DNA from: Taibaiella koreensis
GTDB taxonomy: Bacteria > Bacteroidota > Bacteroidia > Chitinophagales > Chitinophagaceae
Length of the DNA stretch: 64,000 bases
Direction of reading: 5' to 3'
Assembly: GCF_003545715.1 (NCBI RefSeq)
Contig: NZ_QVNU01000003.1
Location: forward strand, 744,001 to 808,000
Part shown: positions 50,806-58,987 of the stretch, in pieces
Layout: every line of letters starts with the position of its first letter
Numbering within the stretch: position 1 is the stretch's first letter
Made by a program: the position numbers and the translations under genes
Notes under the pieces: model-generated
The model's database searches: none
What the model was told of the DNA's origin: nothing
The model's input: only the letters and a program-made list of their open reading frames with translations

Positions 50806-52425
50806 ATGCAAGAATACGGCCTCAAAAATGCCTCGGCAAACCTCACTGCCGCAGGTTTAGATGTTGCAACCGCGCACTGGAACCTATCTCCGGAGGCGCT
50901 CACCCAAAAAACGATTGAACTGGGTCAGGGTGTATTGAACGATACCGGCGCATTGTGCGTCAGCACCGGAAAATTCACGGGCCGTTCCCCCAAAGACAAA
51001 TTTACTGTGAAGGATGCCATCACTGAACATTCAGTAGATTGGGGTGATGTCAATATTCCGATTGCTCCTGAGACCTTTGATAAGCTGTACGATAAAGTGT
51101 GCGCTTACTTATCCGGAAAAGAAGTATGGGTGCGCGACGCTTATGCCTGCGCCGATCCCAAATACCGGCTGAATATTCGTGTGGTAAATGAAACGCCCTG
51201 GGCCAACCTGTTCTGCAACGACCTGTTCCTGCGTCCTACCGAAGAGGAGATCAAATCACAGAATCCTGACTGGCTCATTCTTCAGGCGCCCGGCTTCCAC
51301 GCCGACCCTGCTATTGATGGCACCCGTCAGGGTAATTTCACTATCGTGAACTTCACCCGTAAAGTGATCCTGATCGGCGGCAGCGCCTATACCGGCGAAA
51401 TGAAAAAAGGCATCTTCGGCGTGCTGAACTTCGTACTGCCCCACGATCATAAAGTGCTGTCCATGCACTGCTCTGCCAACGAAGGTAAAGATGGCGATGT
51501 AGCACTGTTCTTCGGTCTCAGCGGTACCGGTAAAACAACCCTGAGCGCCGATCCCAACCGCGCCCTCATCGGTGACGACGAGCATGGCTGGGCCGATGGT
51601 TCCGTATTTAACTTTGAAGGCGGCTGCTACGCCAAATGTATCGATCTGAGCGCCGAGAAAGAGCCCCAGATCTACAACGCGATCAAACCCGGCGCCCTGC
51701 TGGAAAATATCAAGTTCAAAGAAGGCACCAATGCGGTCGATTATCAGGATGGCAGCATCACGGAAAATACCCGTGCCGCTTATCCGATCGATCATATAGC
51801 CAATGCCAAAGAACCTTCTTTCGGCGGCGATCCCAAAAATATTTTCTTCCTTACCTGCGATGCCTTCGGTATCCTGCCGCCTATTTCAAAGCTCACAAAA
51901 GGTCAGGCAATGTACCACTTCATCAGCGGCTATACAGCAAAAGTAGCCGGTACTGAAGTAGGTGTAACCGAGCCGCAGACCACTTTCTCTGCCTGTTTCG
52001 GCCGCGTATTCCTGCCCCTGCATCCGACCAAATATGCCGAGCTGCTGGGTAAGAAGCTGGAAGAGCATCCCGATGCGAACGTATGGCTGGTGAATACCGG
52101 CTGGAGCGGTGGCGCTTATGGCACTGGTAGCCGTATGAGCCTGAAATATACCCGCGCAATCATTACGGCTGCTATGAACGGTGGGCTGGACAATGTGGAA
52201 TATACACCGCACAATGTATTTGGCGTGCTGGTGCCCCAGGCAGTTAATGGCGTACCTTCCGAGATATTGAATCCCCGCGATACCTGGAGCGACAAAGAAG
52301 CTTATGATAAAAAGGCAAGCGAACTGGCTGGCCTGTTCATAAAGAACTTTGAGAAATATGCCGACCAGGCCAACGAAGAGATCCTGGCTGCTGCCCCCAA
52401 AGTAAATGCAGAAGTAACAAACTAA
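50806..52425 (+). CDS. pckA: Phosphoenolpyruvate carboxykinase (ATP)
   Basis: PckA converts oxaloacetate to phosphoenolpyruvate, the entry to gluconeogenesis. From the ATG at 50806 it has 539 residues, the usual length; an upstream in-frame ATG at 50758 is rejected because the promoter box lies between. The kinase-1a P-loop GLSGTGKTT is at 237-245, followed by LSADPNRALIGDDEHGW, which carries the metal-binding Asp residues. FTGRSPKDKF (57-66) and NTGWSGGAYGTGSRMSL near the C-terminus are also diagnostic. A strong terminator follows. Confidence 0.97.
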   Translation: MQEYGLKNASANLTAAGLDVATAHWNLSPEALTQKTIELGQGVLNDTGALCVSTGKFTGRSPKDKFTVKDAITEHSVDWGDVNIPIAPETFDKLYDKVCAYLSGKEVWVRDAYACADPKYRLNIRVVNETPWANLFCNDLFLRPTEEEIKSQNPDWLILQAPGFHADPAIDGTRQGNFTIVNFTRKVILIGGSAYTGEMKKGIFGVLNFVLPHDHKVLSMHCSANEGKDGDVALFFGLSGTGKTTLSADPNRALIGDDEHGWADGSVFNFEGGCYAKCIDLSAEKEPQIYNAIKPGALLENIKFKEGTNAVDYQDGSITENTRAAYPIDHIANAKEPSFGGDPKNIFFLTCDAFGILPPISKLTKGQAMYHFISGYTAKVAGTEVGVTEPQTTFSACFGRVFLPLHPTKYAELLGKKLEEHPDANVWLVNTGWSGGAYGTGSRMSLKYTRAIITAAMNGGLDNVEYTPHNVFGVLVPQAVNGVPSEILNPRDTWSDKEAYDKKASELAGLFIKNFEKYADQANEEILAAAPKVNAEVTN

Positions 52426-52440
52426 GTGATCACAATAAAA

Positions 52441-52479
52441 AAAGCGCAGGGGCCGGTGAATTCCGGCCCCTGTCGCTTT
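52441..52479 (+). terminator. Terminator after pckA
   Basis: CAGGGGCCGG (52447-52456) pairs with CCGGCCCCTG (52463-52472); AAAGCG and CGCTTT extend the stem. Confidence 0.88.
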
Positions 52480-52480
52480 A

Positions 52481-52507
52481 TAGAGACGCCCGGTCTCACA
52501 TCTCTGT
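52481..52507. repeat. Degraded GAGACG-type repeat
   Basis: TAGAGACGCC (52481-52490) and GGTCTCACATCTCT (52492-52505) look like a decayed copy of the GTAGAGACG palindrome at 49.1 kb. Confidence 0.35.
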
Positions 52508-52532
52508 ATTGCGTTAAAAGGAAATGATGGGC

Positions 52533-52688
52533 CTATTCCGTTTCCTTATGCCGTTCGGGCCTTGTGTCCGGCTCATTCAGCTTGTGTTCCAGCTTTTTTC
52601 GCTCCTTTTTGTTCCTGATCACGACAAAGAGTACAAGGCATAAGACAAGCACGACAACAATGCCGATCACCATTTTATCGATACCCAT
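52533..52688 (-). CDS. Small single-pass membrane protein (51 residues)
   Basis: An ORF with start MGIDKMVIGIVVVLVLCLVL: a short N-terminus, one membrane helix (about 6-24), then a charged tail RNKKERKKLEHKLNEPDTRP ending HKETE. The positive residues just after the helix suggest the tail is cytosolic. It lies alone between the pckA terminator and the ECF sigma gene, which is on the other strand. The composition (Val/Leu helix, Lys/Glu tail) is typical of real small membrane proteins; no family is recognised. Confidence 0.6.
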   Translation of the reverse strand: MGIDKMVIGIVVVLVLCLVLFVVIRNKKERKKLEHKLNEPDTRPERHKETE

Positions 52689-52867
52689 AAGATAGATTTT
52701 GTGCCGGCCATTGGGAACTTTTTGCTATTATAACAATACAGGACAACAGGAGTTGCGGAAGCACATAAAGATAACATAGCACCGCATGTACCCTTGCGAT
52801 ACCTGGCTTTCTGGAAAATATTCCGTTCCTTGTAACATTTCTGCTGTGCCGCCGATCCATATACAAA

Positions 52868-53353
52868 ATGACAACCTCCGAATACAATCAATGCGTACGC
52901 GAGCTGGCAGACGGCCTGTATCGTTTTGCATGGAAAAGTATTGGAGAAGCCGAAGAGGCTAAGGACATGGTACAGCAGGCATTTACCGTGCTTTGGGAAA
53001 AAAGGGAGGAAGTGCCGCCGGACAAGGGAAAAAGCTTCTTGTTCACAGTAACCTACCGGAAATGTATGGATGTGCACCGGGCCAGGGGACGAACGACCGC
53101 TACGGGGCAGCTGCACGAAAATGCACTGACGGAAATGCCCCGGACAAATGAACTCAAAAAAATATTGCAGCAAGCCCTGGCCACGCTGGACCAGCAATCC
53201 CGGAACCTTGTTTTATTAAAAGACTATGAAGGATACAGTTACGAAGAAATAGCGAAGATCACAACGCTCAATACCACCCAGGTCAAGGTTTACCTGCACC
53301 GGGCGAGAAAATCGCTGAAAAATTATCTTGTGAGTAAGGAACATGTAATCTGA
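52868..53353 (+). CDS. ECF RNA polymerase sigma factor
   Basis: A 161-residue sigma-70 family ECF factor. Region 2: LYRFAWKSIGEAEEAKDMVQ (about 17-36), QAFTVLWEKREEVPPDKGKS, FLFTVTYRKCMDVHR. Region 4: LATLDQQSRNLVLLKDYEGY (about 99-118), SYEEIAKITTLNTTQVKVYL, HRARKSLK, a helix-turn-helix. There is no extra C-terminal domain. It is followed after six bases by a membrane protein that is probably its anti-sigma partner. Its regulon is unknown. Confidence 0.92.
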   Translation: MTTSEYNQCVRELADGLYRFAWKSIGEAEEAKDMVQQAFTVLWEKREEVPPDKGKSFLFTVTYRKCMDVHRARGRTTATGQLHENALTEMPRTNELKKILQQALATLDQQSRNLVLLKDYEGYSYEEIAKITTLNTTQVKVYLHRARKSLKNYLVSKEHVI

Positions 53354-53359
53354 TACCTG

Positions 53360-54181
53360 ATGAAGCTGACTAAAGACAATATTGAAGAGTACCTGCTGCT
53401 GCTGGTAGATGAGGAGCTGGATCCTGCTGCTATGGCAGAAGTTGAGCGCTTCCTTTCACAGCACGGGGAGTACCGTCCGGTGCTGGAAGCGTACCGGGCT
53501 ACAAAGCTGGATAGTGAAGAAATGTGCTTTTTCCCTGGTAAGGAAAGCCTGTTGCGCCCTGAACCCGCGGCGGTACCCTTAAAGGCTGGTAAGTCCTTCC
53601 GTTTGTGGCGGCAGGCAGCCGCCCTGGCATTGCTACTGGGGTTGGGACTGGCATTCGCCTTGCTTGTGCGGCGCAGCGGTGATACCGGGCTGCCCTCTCC
53701 GGTACAAAAAGTTGCTGTTGCTGATCCCGATAAAGATCCCGGCTTACCAAAGGACACAACGGAGCGGAAGATAGCCCCACAGCCATCCCAGGCCATCGCG
53801 CAGCAACCTTCTGTAACACGGCAGCCCGCCGTCAGGGTCATACCGCAGCGGCATAGCTACCAGATCCCGGATCGGGCACAAAGCAGGAAACAGGAAGCTA
53901 TTGCATCGCTTGCTACCGCAACCTCGCCGGCTATGCTCCCGGAAGCGCCACTACAGGTAGGACAGGCCATAAACCGGGAATGGGCTTCAACCCCACTTGA
54001 GGAAAAGAAGGCATTACCCGGTTGGCTACCGGTAAAGGAAGAGAGTGTGGAGGGTGTGGGTGAACTAGTAGCCCAGGCGCAGGAGCTGCGCGACAACATT
54101 GCTGAAAAAGCAAAAATGTTGAAGAAGGCCAGCTTTGTGATCCGTATCGGCGACAAGGATGTGATCGCGCTGGGACGCTGA
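53360..54181 (+). CDS. Putative anti-sigma factor, single-pass membrane protein
   Basis: A 273-residue protein. The N-terminus (KLTKDNIEEYLLLLVDEELD, AAMAEVERFLSQHGEYRPVL) resembles the helical N-terminal region of zinc-free anti-sigma factors. One membrane helix (86-103, AAALALLLGLGLAFALLV) is followed by a Pro/Gln/Ala/Arg-rich periplasmic linker (about 110-190) and a helical end (VGELVAQAQELRDNIAEKAK). No FecR or Sushi-type domain is seen. Its position directly after the ECF gene supports the assignment. Confidence 0.7.
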   Translation: MKLTKDNIEEYLLLLVDEELDPAAMAEVERFLSQHGEYRPVLEAYRATKLDSEEMCFFPGKESLLRPEPAAVPLKAGKSFRLWRQAAALALLLGLGLAFALLVRRSGDTGLPSPVQKVAVADPDKDPGLPKDTTERKIAPQPSQAIAQQPSVTRQPAVRVIPQRHSYQIPDRAQSRKQEAIASLATATSPAMLPEAPLQVGQAINREWASTPLEEKKALPGWLPVKEESVEGVGELVAQAQELRDNIAEKAKMLKKASFVIRIGDKDVIALGR

Positions 54182-54225
54182 TCCGGGGAAGCCCGCTTTT
54201 ATAAAAAAAACATGAATTGCGATAT

Positions 54226-55089
54226 ATGAAACGTTTTACGATCATCAGCACTGTTTTGTGCTGCATGGGCCTGAGTGCTGCGGCACAGGAAAAAAAAGAC
54301 ATTCCTGAACAGAATGTTGACAGGATGCTTCACTTGGGAAAAGAAGATTCAGCGAAAGATAAAACCTATATTTCGCTGGGTACCGAAGGCATCAGGGTAA
54401 GCTCCAAAAAGCTGGATAGTCTTAACCGCGGCCGTAAGGTAAAGCTACATTTCCTGATGCTTGACCTGGGCATCAATGCCCTCAACGACCGTACCGACTA
54501 TGGCTCACCTGCGGCGCAACAATACTTGCAGGTGCCCGGCGATAAGAAGAACAGCAGCCTTTTTTCGCTGCGTCAGGGTAAGTCGATCAATGTGAATATC
54601 TGGCCGGTATTAATGGATATACGCCTGTTGAAGACCCGTAACCAGAAAATATCGTTGTATACCGGCGCCGGATTGCAGCTGTACAATTTCAAGTTCAATA
54701 AGGATATATCGTACCTCAACAATACCTCACCCATGCTGATCGAAGATAGTATACAGTTCAGCAAGAACAAGCTGGCCTTCGCCTACGTCAGCATACCGTT
54801 GATGGTCAATTTCAAGACCCGTATGGGCGGCAATTTCTGGGTCACTTATGGTCTGGGCGTTATTGGTGGCTATTGCTTTGATTCCTGGACCAAGCAGATC
54901 TCCGACGAAAGGGGCAAGCAAAAGAACCATGACCAGTTCAATTTTCAGAAATTCAATCTTAACCTCAGCGGCGAGATCGGCATCAATGGCTACATCCGCT
55001 TCTACGGAACATACCAGGTAACGAATATGTACCAGAACAGCCTGGTGCAAAATCCGTACTGCATCGGTATCCGCTTTTTCGGCATCTAA
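54226..55089 (+). CDS. Outer-membrane beta-barrel protein
   Basis: A 287-residue exported protein with signal peptide 1-20 (FTIISTVLCCMGLSAAAQ). After an acidic segment, the body alternates polar and hydrophobic residues as in porin-like barrels (KISLYTGAGLQLYNFKFNKD, FAYVSIPLMVNFKTRMGGNF, WVTYGLGVIGGYCFDSW) and ends in IRFFGI, with a C-terminal aromatic region. It is the third gene of the sigma operon. The ATG at 54226 is used; an in-frame TTG at 54217 is unnecessary. It may be the target or sensor part of the system. Confidence 0.75.
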   Translation: MKRFTIISTVLCCMGLSAAAQEKKDIPEQNVDRMLHLGKEDSAKDKTYISLGTEGIRVSSKKLDSLNRGRKVKLHFLMLDLGINALNDRTDYGSPAAQQYLQVPGDKKNSSLFSLRQGKSINVNIWPVLMDIRLLKTRNQKISLYTGAGLQLYNFKFNKDISYLNNTSPMLIEDSIQFSKNKLAFAYVSIPLMVNFKTRMGGNFWVTYGLGVIGGYCFDSWTKQISDERGKQKNHDQFNFQKFNLNLSGEIGINGYIRFYGTYQVTNMYQNSLVQNPYCIGIRFFGI

Positions 55090-55119
55090 CCTTTCTTCAT
55101 ACACACGGATATTTATCCG

Positions 55120-55150
55120 AAAAGGCTGTCCTGTCGAGGATGGCCTTTTT
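55120..55150 (+). terminator. Terminator after the outer-membrane protein gene
   Basis: AAAAGGC and TCCT (55120-55132) pair with AGGA and GCCTTTT (55137-55150) with two G-T pairs; a T-run follows. Confidence 0.75.
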
Positions 55151-55586
55151 TATTGCTATCCCGTAGTGCAAGAAGCCGTGTATTTCTTTCTCAGCGGAAA
55201 GGTATTTTAATTGCTCGCGGCGTCGCCACGTTGGCTTGTGTGCTTCGTTCCGGAGCCGGGTTCTATTTGAGATGGCCACAGAGATGCAAAGGCACGAAGC
55301 GTATTTTAAGGTTTCTGGGGTGCTATCATAGTCGGATTATTTTCCTGCAATGGGCCGATGTGTATCTTTCCGGGAAGGGTGTTTTACTCGCTCGCAGCGC
55401 CGCCGCGCTTTTTGAATTGCGGTGAATATGTCAATGGTTTAAGAGCCAGGGCCGACACAATAAGAGTATCTCTTTTCCGGACTAAGGTGCTTTAATGACT
55501 TGCCACCCGGCCTCCGCTGTGATAGACTGCGTGATTCATTTATTTCATTAAAATGTCTGCAACACGAACAATATATTATCCCTGCT
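55151..55586. other. Gene-free stretch with decayed repeats
   Basis: No convincing gene. It contains GCCACAGAGATGCAAAGGCA (55274-55293), of the AGAGACGCAAAGGCGC type, and two GCTCGCRGCG-like tracts (about 55212 and 55390), related to the repeat at 9015-9070. Open frames here are short and of odd composition. Confidence 0.55.
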
Positions 55587-55615
55587 ATTGCTCCGTAGGA
55601 GCAAAATGTCTGTAG
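55587..55615 (-). repeat. Solo copy of the GCTCCTACGGAGC repeat unit
   Basis: On the minus strand it reads CTACAGACATTTTGCTCC then TACGGAGCAAT, a full 29-base match to the unit of the 37.5 kb array, in inverted orientation. Confidence 0.8.
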
Positions 55616-55669
55616 GAAACAAAACCCAATTCATCTTTACCCGCTGCACATTTTTGTTTAAATTGCAGC

Positions 55670-56461
55670 ATGCCTTCATTGACGATAAGCCTTATCCAGC
55701 GCTCGCTTCACTGGGAAGATAAGGACCGGAACCTGCAGCAATTCAGCGAAGTAATAGCGACACTGCCGCCGGCTGCCCAGGTGGCTGTACTGCCCGAAAT
55801 GTTCAGCACCGGCTTTAGTATGAAACCGGAAGTACTGGCCGAGACCATGGACGGCCCCACAGTATCCTGGATGCGGGCAACCGCCAGGCAATGCCGTAAG
55901 ATCCTTACCGGCAGTGTTATTATAGAAGAAGACGGCCATTACTACAACCGTTTGATCTGGATGTTGCCCAATGGCGCGCATTACCACTACGACAAACGGC
56001 ATCTCTTTGGCTATGCCGGTGAAGACAAACACTACGCCGCTGGCGATAAACGGTTGATCGTGCAGGTCAATGGCTGGAAGCTCTGCCTGCAGGTATGCTA
56101 CGATCTGCGTTTCCCGGTATGGGCACGGCAACAGCAAGCCACGGCGGGTATAGCAGAATATGATATCCTGGTATATGTGGCCAATTGGCCCCAACGTCGC
56201 AGTCATGCCTGGAAGACCTTATTGCAGGCCCGGGCGATAGAGAACCAATGCTATGTAATAGGCGTGAACCGTATAGGCGAAGACGGTAACGGGATCTACC
56301 ACAGCGGCGACAGCATGCTGGTCGATCCGCTGGGCAATGCGCTGTGGCAGCAAGCCGATGAGCCGGCCGTGTACACACACACCTTCGAGCCTGAAGCGCT
56401 GGCCGGAGCGCGGGATCATTTCCCTTTCCTTCACGATGCCGATCCCTTTCTGATCCGGTAA
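55670..56461 (+). CDS. Nitrilase-family amidase (omega-amidase/YafV-like)
   Basis: A 263-residue carbon-nitrogen hydrolase. The catalytic Glu-Lys-Cys triad is visible in LPEMFSTGF (about 41-49), YDKRHLFGYAGE (about 107-118) and LQVCYDLRFPVWAR (about 143-156). The YDKRHLF form and the start SLIQRSLHWEDKDRNLQQF fit the omega-amidase/YafV group, which hydrolyses 2-oxoglutaramate (methionine salvage repair). Cytosolic. A terminator follows. Confidence 0.9.
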   Translation: MPSLTISLIQRSLHWEDKDRNLQQFSEVIATLPPAAQVAVLPEMFSTGFSMKPEVLAETMDGPTVSWMRATARQCRKILTGSVIIEEDGHYYNRLIWMLPNGAHYHYDKRHLFGYAGEDKHYAAGDKRLIVQVNGWKLCLQVCYDLRFPVWARQQQATAGIAEYDILVYVANWPQRRSHAWKTLLQARAIENQCYVIGVNRIGEDGNGIYHSGDSMLVDPLGNALWQQADEPAVYTHTFEPEALAGARDHFPFLHDADPFLIR

Positions 56462-56465
56462 TAAA

Positions 56466-56498
56466 TTTTCCCGGGGCAAACTTTGCTCCCCGGGAAAA
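56466..56498. terminator. Terminator between the amidase and RiPP precursor 2
   Basis: TTTTCCCGGGG (56466-56476) pairs with CCCCGGGAAAA (56488-56498); it serves convergent transcripts. Confidence 0.85.
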
Positions 56499-56513
56499 CA
56501 TTTTTCATTCAGC

Positions 56514-56726
56514 TTAAGGACAGGTGAATATCGTCGGACATTGGATCTGTACGGTTGCGGCGCAGGACATACAACCGGCGGGATTCCCGGGCGGGACCAG
56601 TTGCGTCTGTCCCACGATCGTACGCCATTCGCCGCCTACAATCCGGGAAGCTTCCTTGCCGGCCAAGGCCAGGACGATGTCTTTGCTCAGCGACAGCCTT
56701 TGCAGGCCTACTCTTGTCTTTTTCAT
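56514..56726 (-). CDS. GG-leader RiPP precursor, class I lanthipeptide-like (precursor 2)
   Basis: A 70-residue peptide starting MKKTRVGLQRLSLSKDIVLA. The leader has L11, L13, K15, V18 and L21 and ends in GG at 31-32, matching precursor 1 position by position over 23 residues. The 38-residue core has four Cys (52, 55, 63, 69) and Thr/Ser at 36, 41, 54, 58, 65 and 68; its last part reads GCMSCAATVQIQCPTIFTCP. It lies between the amidase terminator and comEC. No modification or export gene is nearby. An overlapping frame (56509-56751) lacks these features and is rejected. Confidence 0.72.
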   Translation of the reverse strand: MKKTRVGLQRLSLSKDIVLALAGKEASRIVGGEWRTIVGQTQLVPPGNPAGCMSCAATVQIQCPTIFTCP

Positions 56727-56795
56727 AAAATTGATGTTTGGTGAAGCCCAAAGCTAAGCCCGCCTACTGAAAATAAATTGCAGCGGCGGCAATGC

Positions 56796-58868
56796 TCAGG
56801 GAAGTGGCGGATAGCTCCAGGCTCCATCTTCCTGTACCCAATGTACAGGCGCGCCTGCCGCGCTGAGCTTTGCTTTCCATTGCAAGGCCTTCCAGCGGGG
56901 CAAGCTCCCGTCGATAATGATCATGCGGGGATGAAAAGTATAATACCAGGCCTCCGGGTCAAAAGCGCAGTGTGACGATACCACGAGAAAATCGACGGGA
57001 AAACTGCTGCCTGGCACAATACCAGCGCAATGATCCAGGAACAGGATGCGTTTGCCACTGATATAACAGGTTTGCCCTTGTGTAGCTGCAACGGCCGTTG
57101 CTCTGAAGGCAAGGCGGGCAGGTAGCAGCGTGTATTGATCTGTCTTCCGGTCTGGTAAAGTATCGGGGAACACCGGCCGCACCTGTTTGCCAGTAAACAC
57201 ATCGGCCGCCGAGACCCGGGCTACGTTGTAGACAACCACCCGTTTTTGCTGCAGGGCTGCCTGGTCTTTGATCACAAGATCTGCTAAAAAAAGCAGGCTA
57301 CCGAGACCGCTTGCGAACAGATAAAGGCTGCGTTTGTACCATAGAAAAAGAATAAATCCGGTAACGGCAAGCATCAGTAGCCAATATTCAAATACATCGA
57401 TGTACAGCGCTTGCATGCGGCCAGGTGTGTGGGCAGCCAGAAAGCGGACTAGTGTATTGAAGCCGCTTGTGAGTGCGGTGAGTACGTCGCCCAGCCAGAT
57501 GCAGGGCAGGCCGGCGGCATACAGCAGGAAAAGAAGAGAGGAACCATAGAGCAACAGCATGCTGTATAATGCTGCGGGTAAATTGGCGATCAGGCCCATT
57601 AAGGGAAACTGGTGAAAGTAGTAGATCACCAGCGGCGCCACAAGCACCTGGGCTGCAATACTTATCGCCACAGCATCCCAGAGCCAGGCATCGATGCGGC
57701 GCCGGGGCCTGTACCAGCGCCGCACCGGAGCATAGAACAGCAATATGGAGAGCACAGCCAGAAAGGAGAGCTGGACACCAACATCATAAAGCCAGAAAGG
57801 ATTGTAGCAAAGCAGCAAAAAGCCTGTCGCAGCCCATATGTTTACCGGGGTACTGTTCCGGTGAAGCAGCAGGCCCGCCGTGCTGAGGCTGAACATGACC
57901 GCTGCGCGCACCGCGGATGGGGGAAATCCGGTAAGCGCCACATATAGCCATACGGCCAGTATGGCCAGCAGGTATTTGATGGTGTTGAGCCGGCGAAAGG
58001 GCAGGCAGCGGAACAAGAGCAGGATAAGGGCTCCGAGCAAAACAATATGCATGCCGGATATTGCAATAATATGTACGATGCCGGTTATGGAATAGGCTTG
58101 CCATAGCTGCTCGTCGAGTGCTGCCCGTTCATTGAGCACGGTGGCGGCGATGAGCGAGCGGGTAACGCTGTCTTTTACAGCCACGTCCAGGCAATGTTGC
58201 ATCGCCTGGCGTAAAGAAGCGAGGGCTGTCATGTTGCCTCTGGTATCCTGCAATAAGTGCATTTGCTCCACAGATAAGAATGCCTGATGAAACAAGCCCT
58301 GACGGGCCGCGTAATGGGCGTAATCAAAAGCGTTGGGATTGCCCGAGGCCTTTATCCGGTTGAGCTTTGCCGGGATCAGCCACACTTGCCCCGGCCGGTA
58401 AAAAGGCATGCCCTCCTTCTTGTAAATATAAAGCTGCAGCTGCCCTTCGGTCGAAAGCCAACGTCCCCGCTGCCTGATGTTGCTGACCGTAACCGGAAGG
58501 AATACGCTACGGGCTTTGGGCTTAGGAAAATCGTTGATGGTTACTACAAGCGCATCGGCGTCTTTCAGATAATGACCATACCAGCATTTGCTGCTCCTGA
58601 CATCCTGCAGGCTGCTCAGCGCAGCACCCAGGAATAGAAAAGCCATGGCGAGGCCGGTCAGCCGGAACAACGATGTATAGCGTTTCGTATTGTGTACAAG
58701 ATGCACGGCCAGCGAAAAGCTTCCGGAGAGCAGGGATAATAATAACCATAGTGCAGAAGGGACCCGGGGAAAGCAGGACCATAGCAGAATGCCGGCACAG
58801 AGGGTGGACAGCAGCCAGAGGAAAGGATAAGCCGGCAACAGTGCGGGGCGTCTTGAAATGCGTGTCAT
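56796..58868 (-). CDS. comEC: ComEC/Rec2 family DNA-uptake channel protein
   Basis: A 690-residue polytopic membrane protein. The N-terminal part (about 1-190) has three helices and a DUF4131-like OB region (GRWLSTEGQLQLYIYKKEGM, YRPGQVWLIPAKL, NPNAFDYAHYAARQGLFHQA). The competence domain (about 215-510) has VLNERAALDEQLWQAYSITG, IVHIIAISGMHIVLLGALIL and VALTGFPPSAVRAAVMFSLS. The C-terminal 150 residues resemble a metallo-beta-lactamase domain that has lost its HxHxDH metal site. In naturally competent bacteria ComEC moves single-stranded DNA across the inner membrane; whether this strain takes up DNA is unknown. Confidence 0.9.
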   Translation of the reverse strand: MTRISRRPALLPAYPFLWLLSTLCAGILLWSCFPRVPSALWLLLSLLSGSFSLAVHLVHNTKRYTSLFRLTGLAMAFLFLGAALSSLQDVRSSKCWYGHYLKDADALVVTINDFPKPKARSVFLPVTVSNIRQRGRWLSTEGQLQLYIYKKEGMPFYRPGQVWLIPAKLNRIKASGNPNAFDYAHYAARQGLFHQAFLSVEQMHLLQDTRGNMTALASLRQAMQHCLDVAVKDSVTRSLIAATVLNERAALDEQLWQAYSITGIVHIIAISGMHIVLLGALILLLFRCLPFRRLNTIKYLLAILAVWLYVALTGFPPSAVRAAVMFSLSTAGLLLHRNSTPVNIWAATGFLLLCYNPFWLYDVGVQLSFLAVLSILLFYAPVRRWYRPRRRIDAWLWDAVAISIAAQVLVAPLVIYYFHQFPLMGLIANLPAALYSMLLLYGSSLLFLLYAAGLPCIWLGDVLTALTSGFNTLVRFLAAHTPGRMQALYIDVFEYWLLMLAVTGFILFLWYKRSLYLFASGLGSLLFLADLVIKDQAALQQKRVVVYNVARVSAADVFTGKQVRPVFPDTLPDRKTDQYTLLPARLAFRATAVAATQGQTCYISGKRILFLDHCAGIVPGSSFPVDFLVVSSHCAFDPEAWYYTFHPRMIIIDGSLPRWKALQWKAKLSAAGAPVHWVQEDGAWSYPPLP

Positions 58869-58987
58869 AAAAGATAAGAAGGTGCACTTATCTCTTATAG
58901 AATGATGGTAGCAGTTTTGGTATCCTGAAGATACACATTTACCATTATTGACACACCTGTCCCGGAGGATATTTTTCGCTGCCGGGC

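Noticed and set aside
55153-55425. 90-residue frame in the gap after the outer-membrane protein gene
   Set aside because: The sequence is made of decayed repeats of the GCCACAGAGATGC and GCTCGCAGCG types; the peptide has no family-like features.
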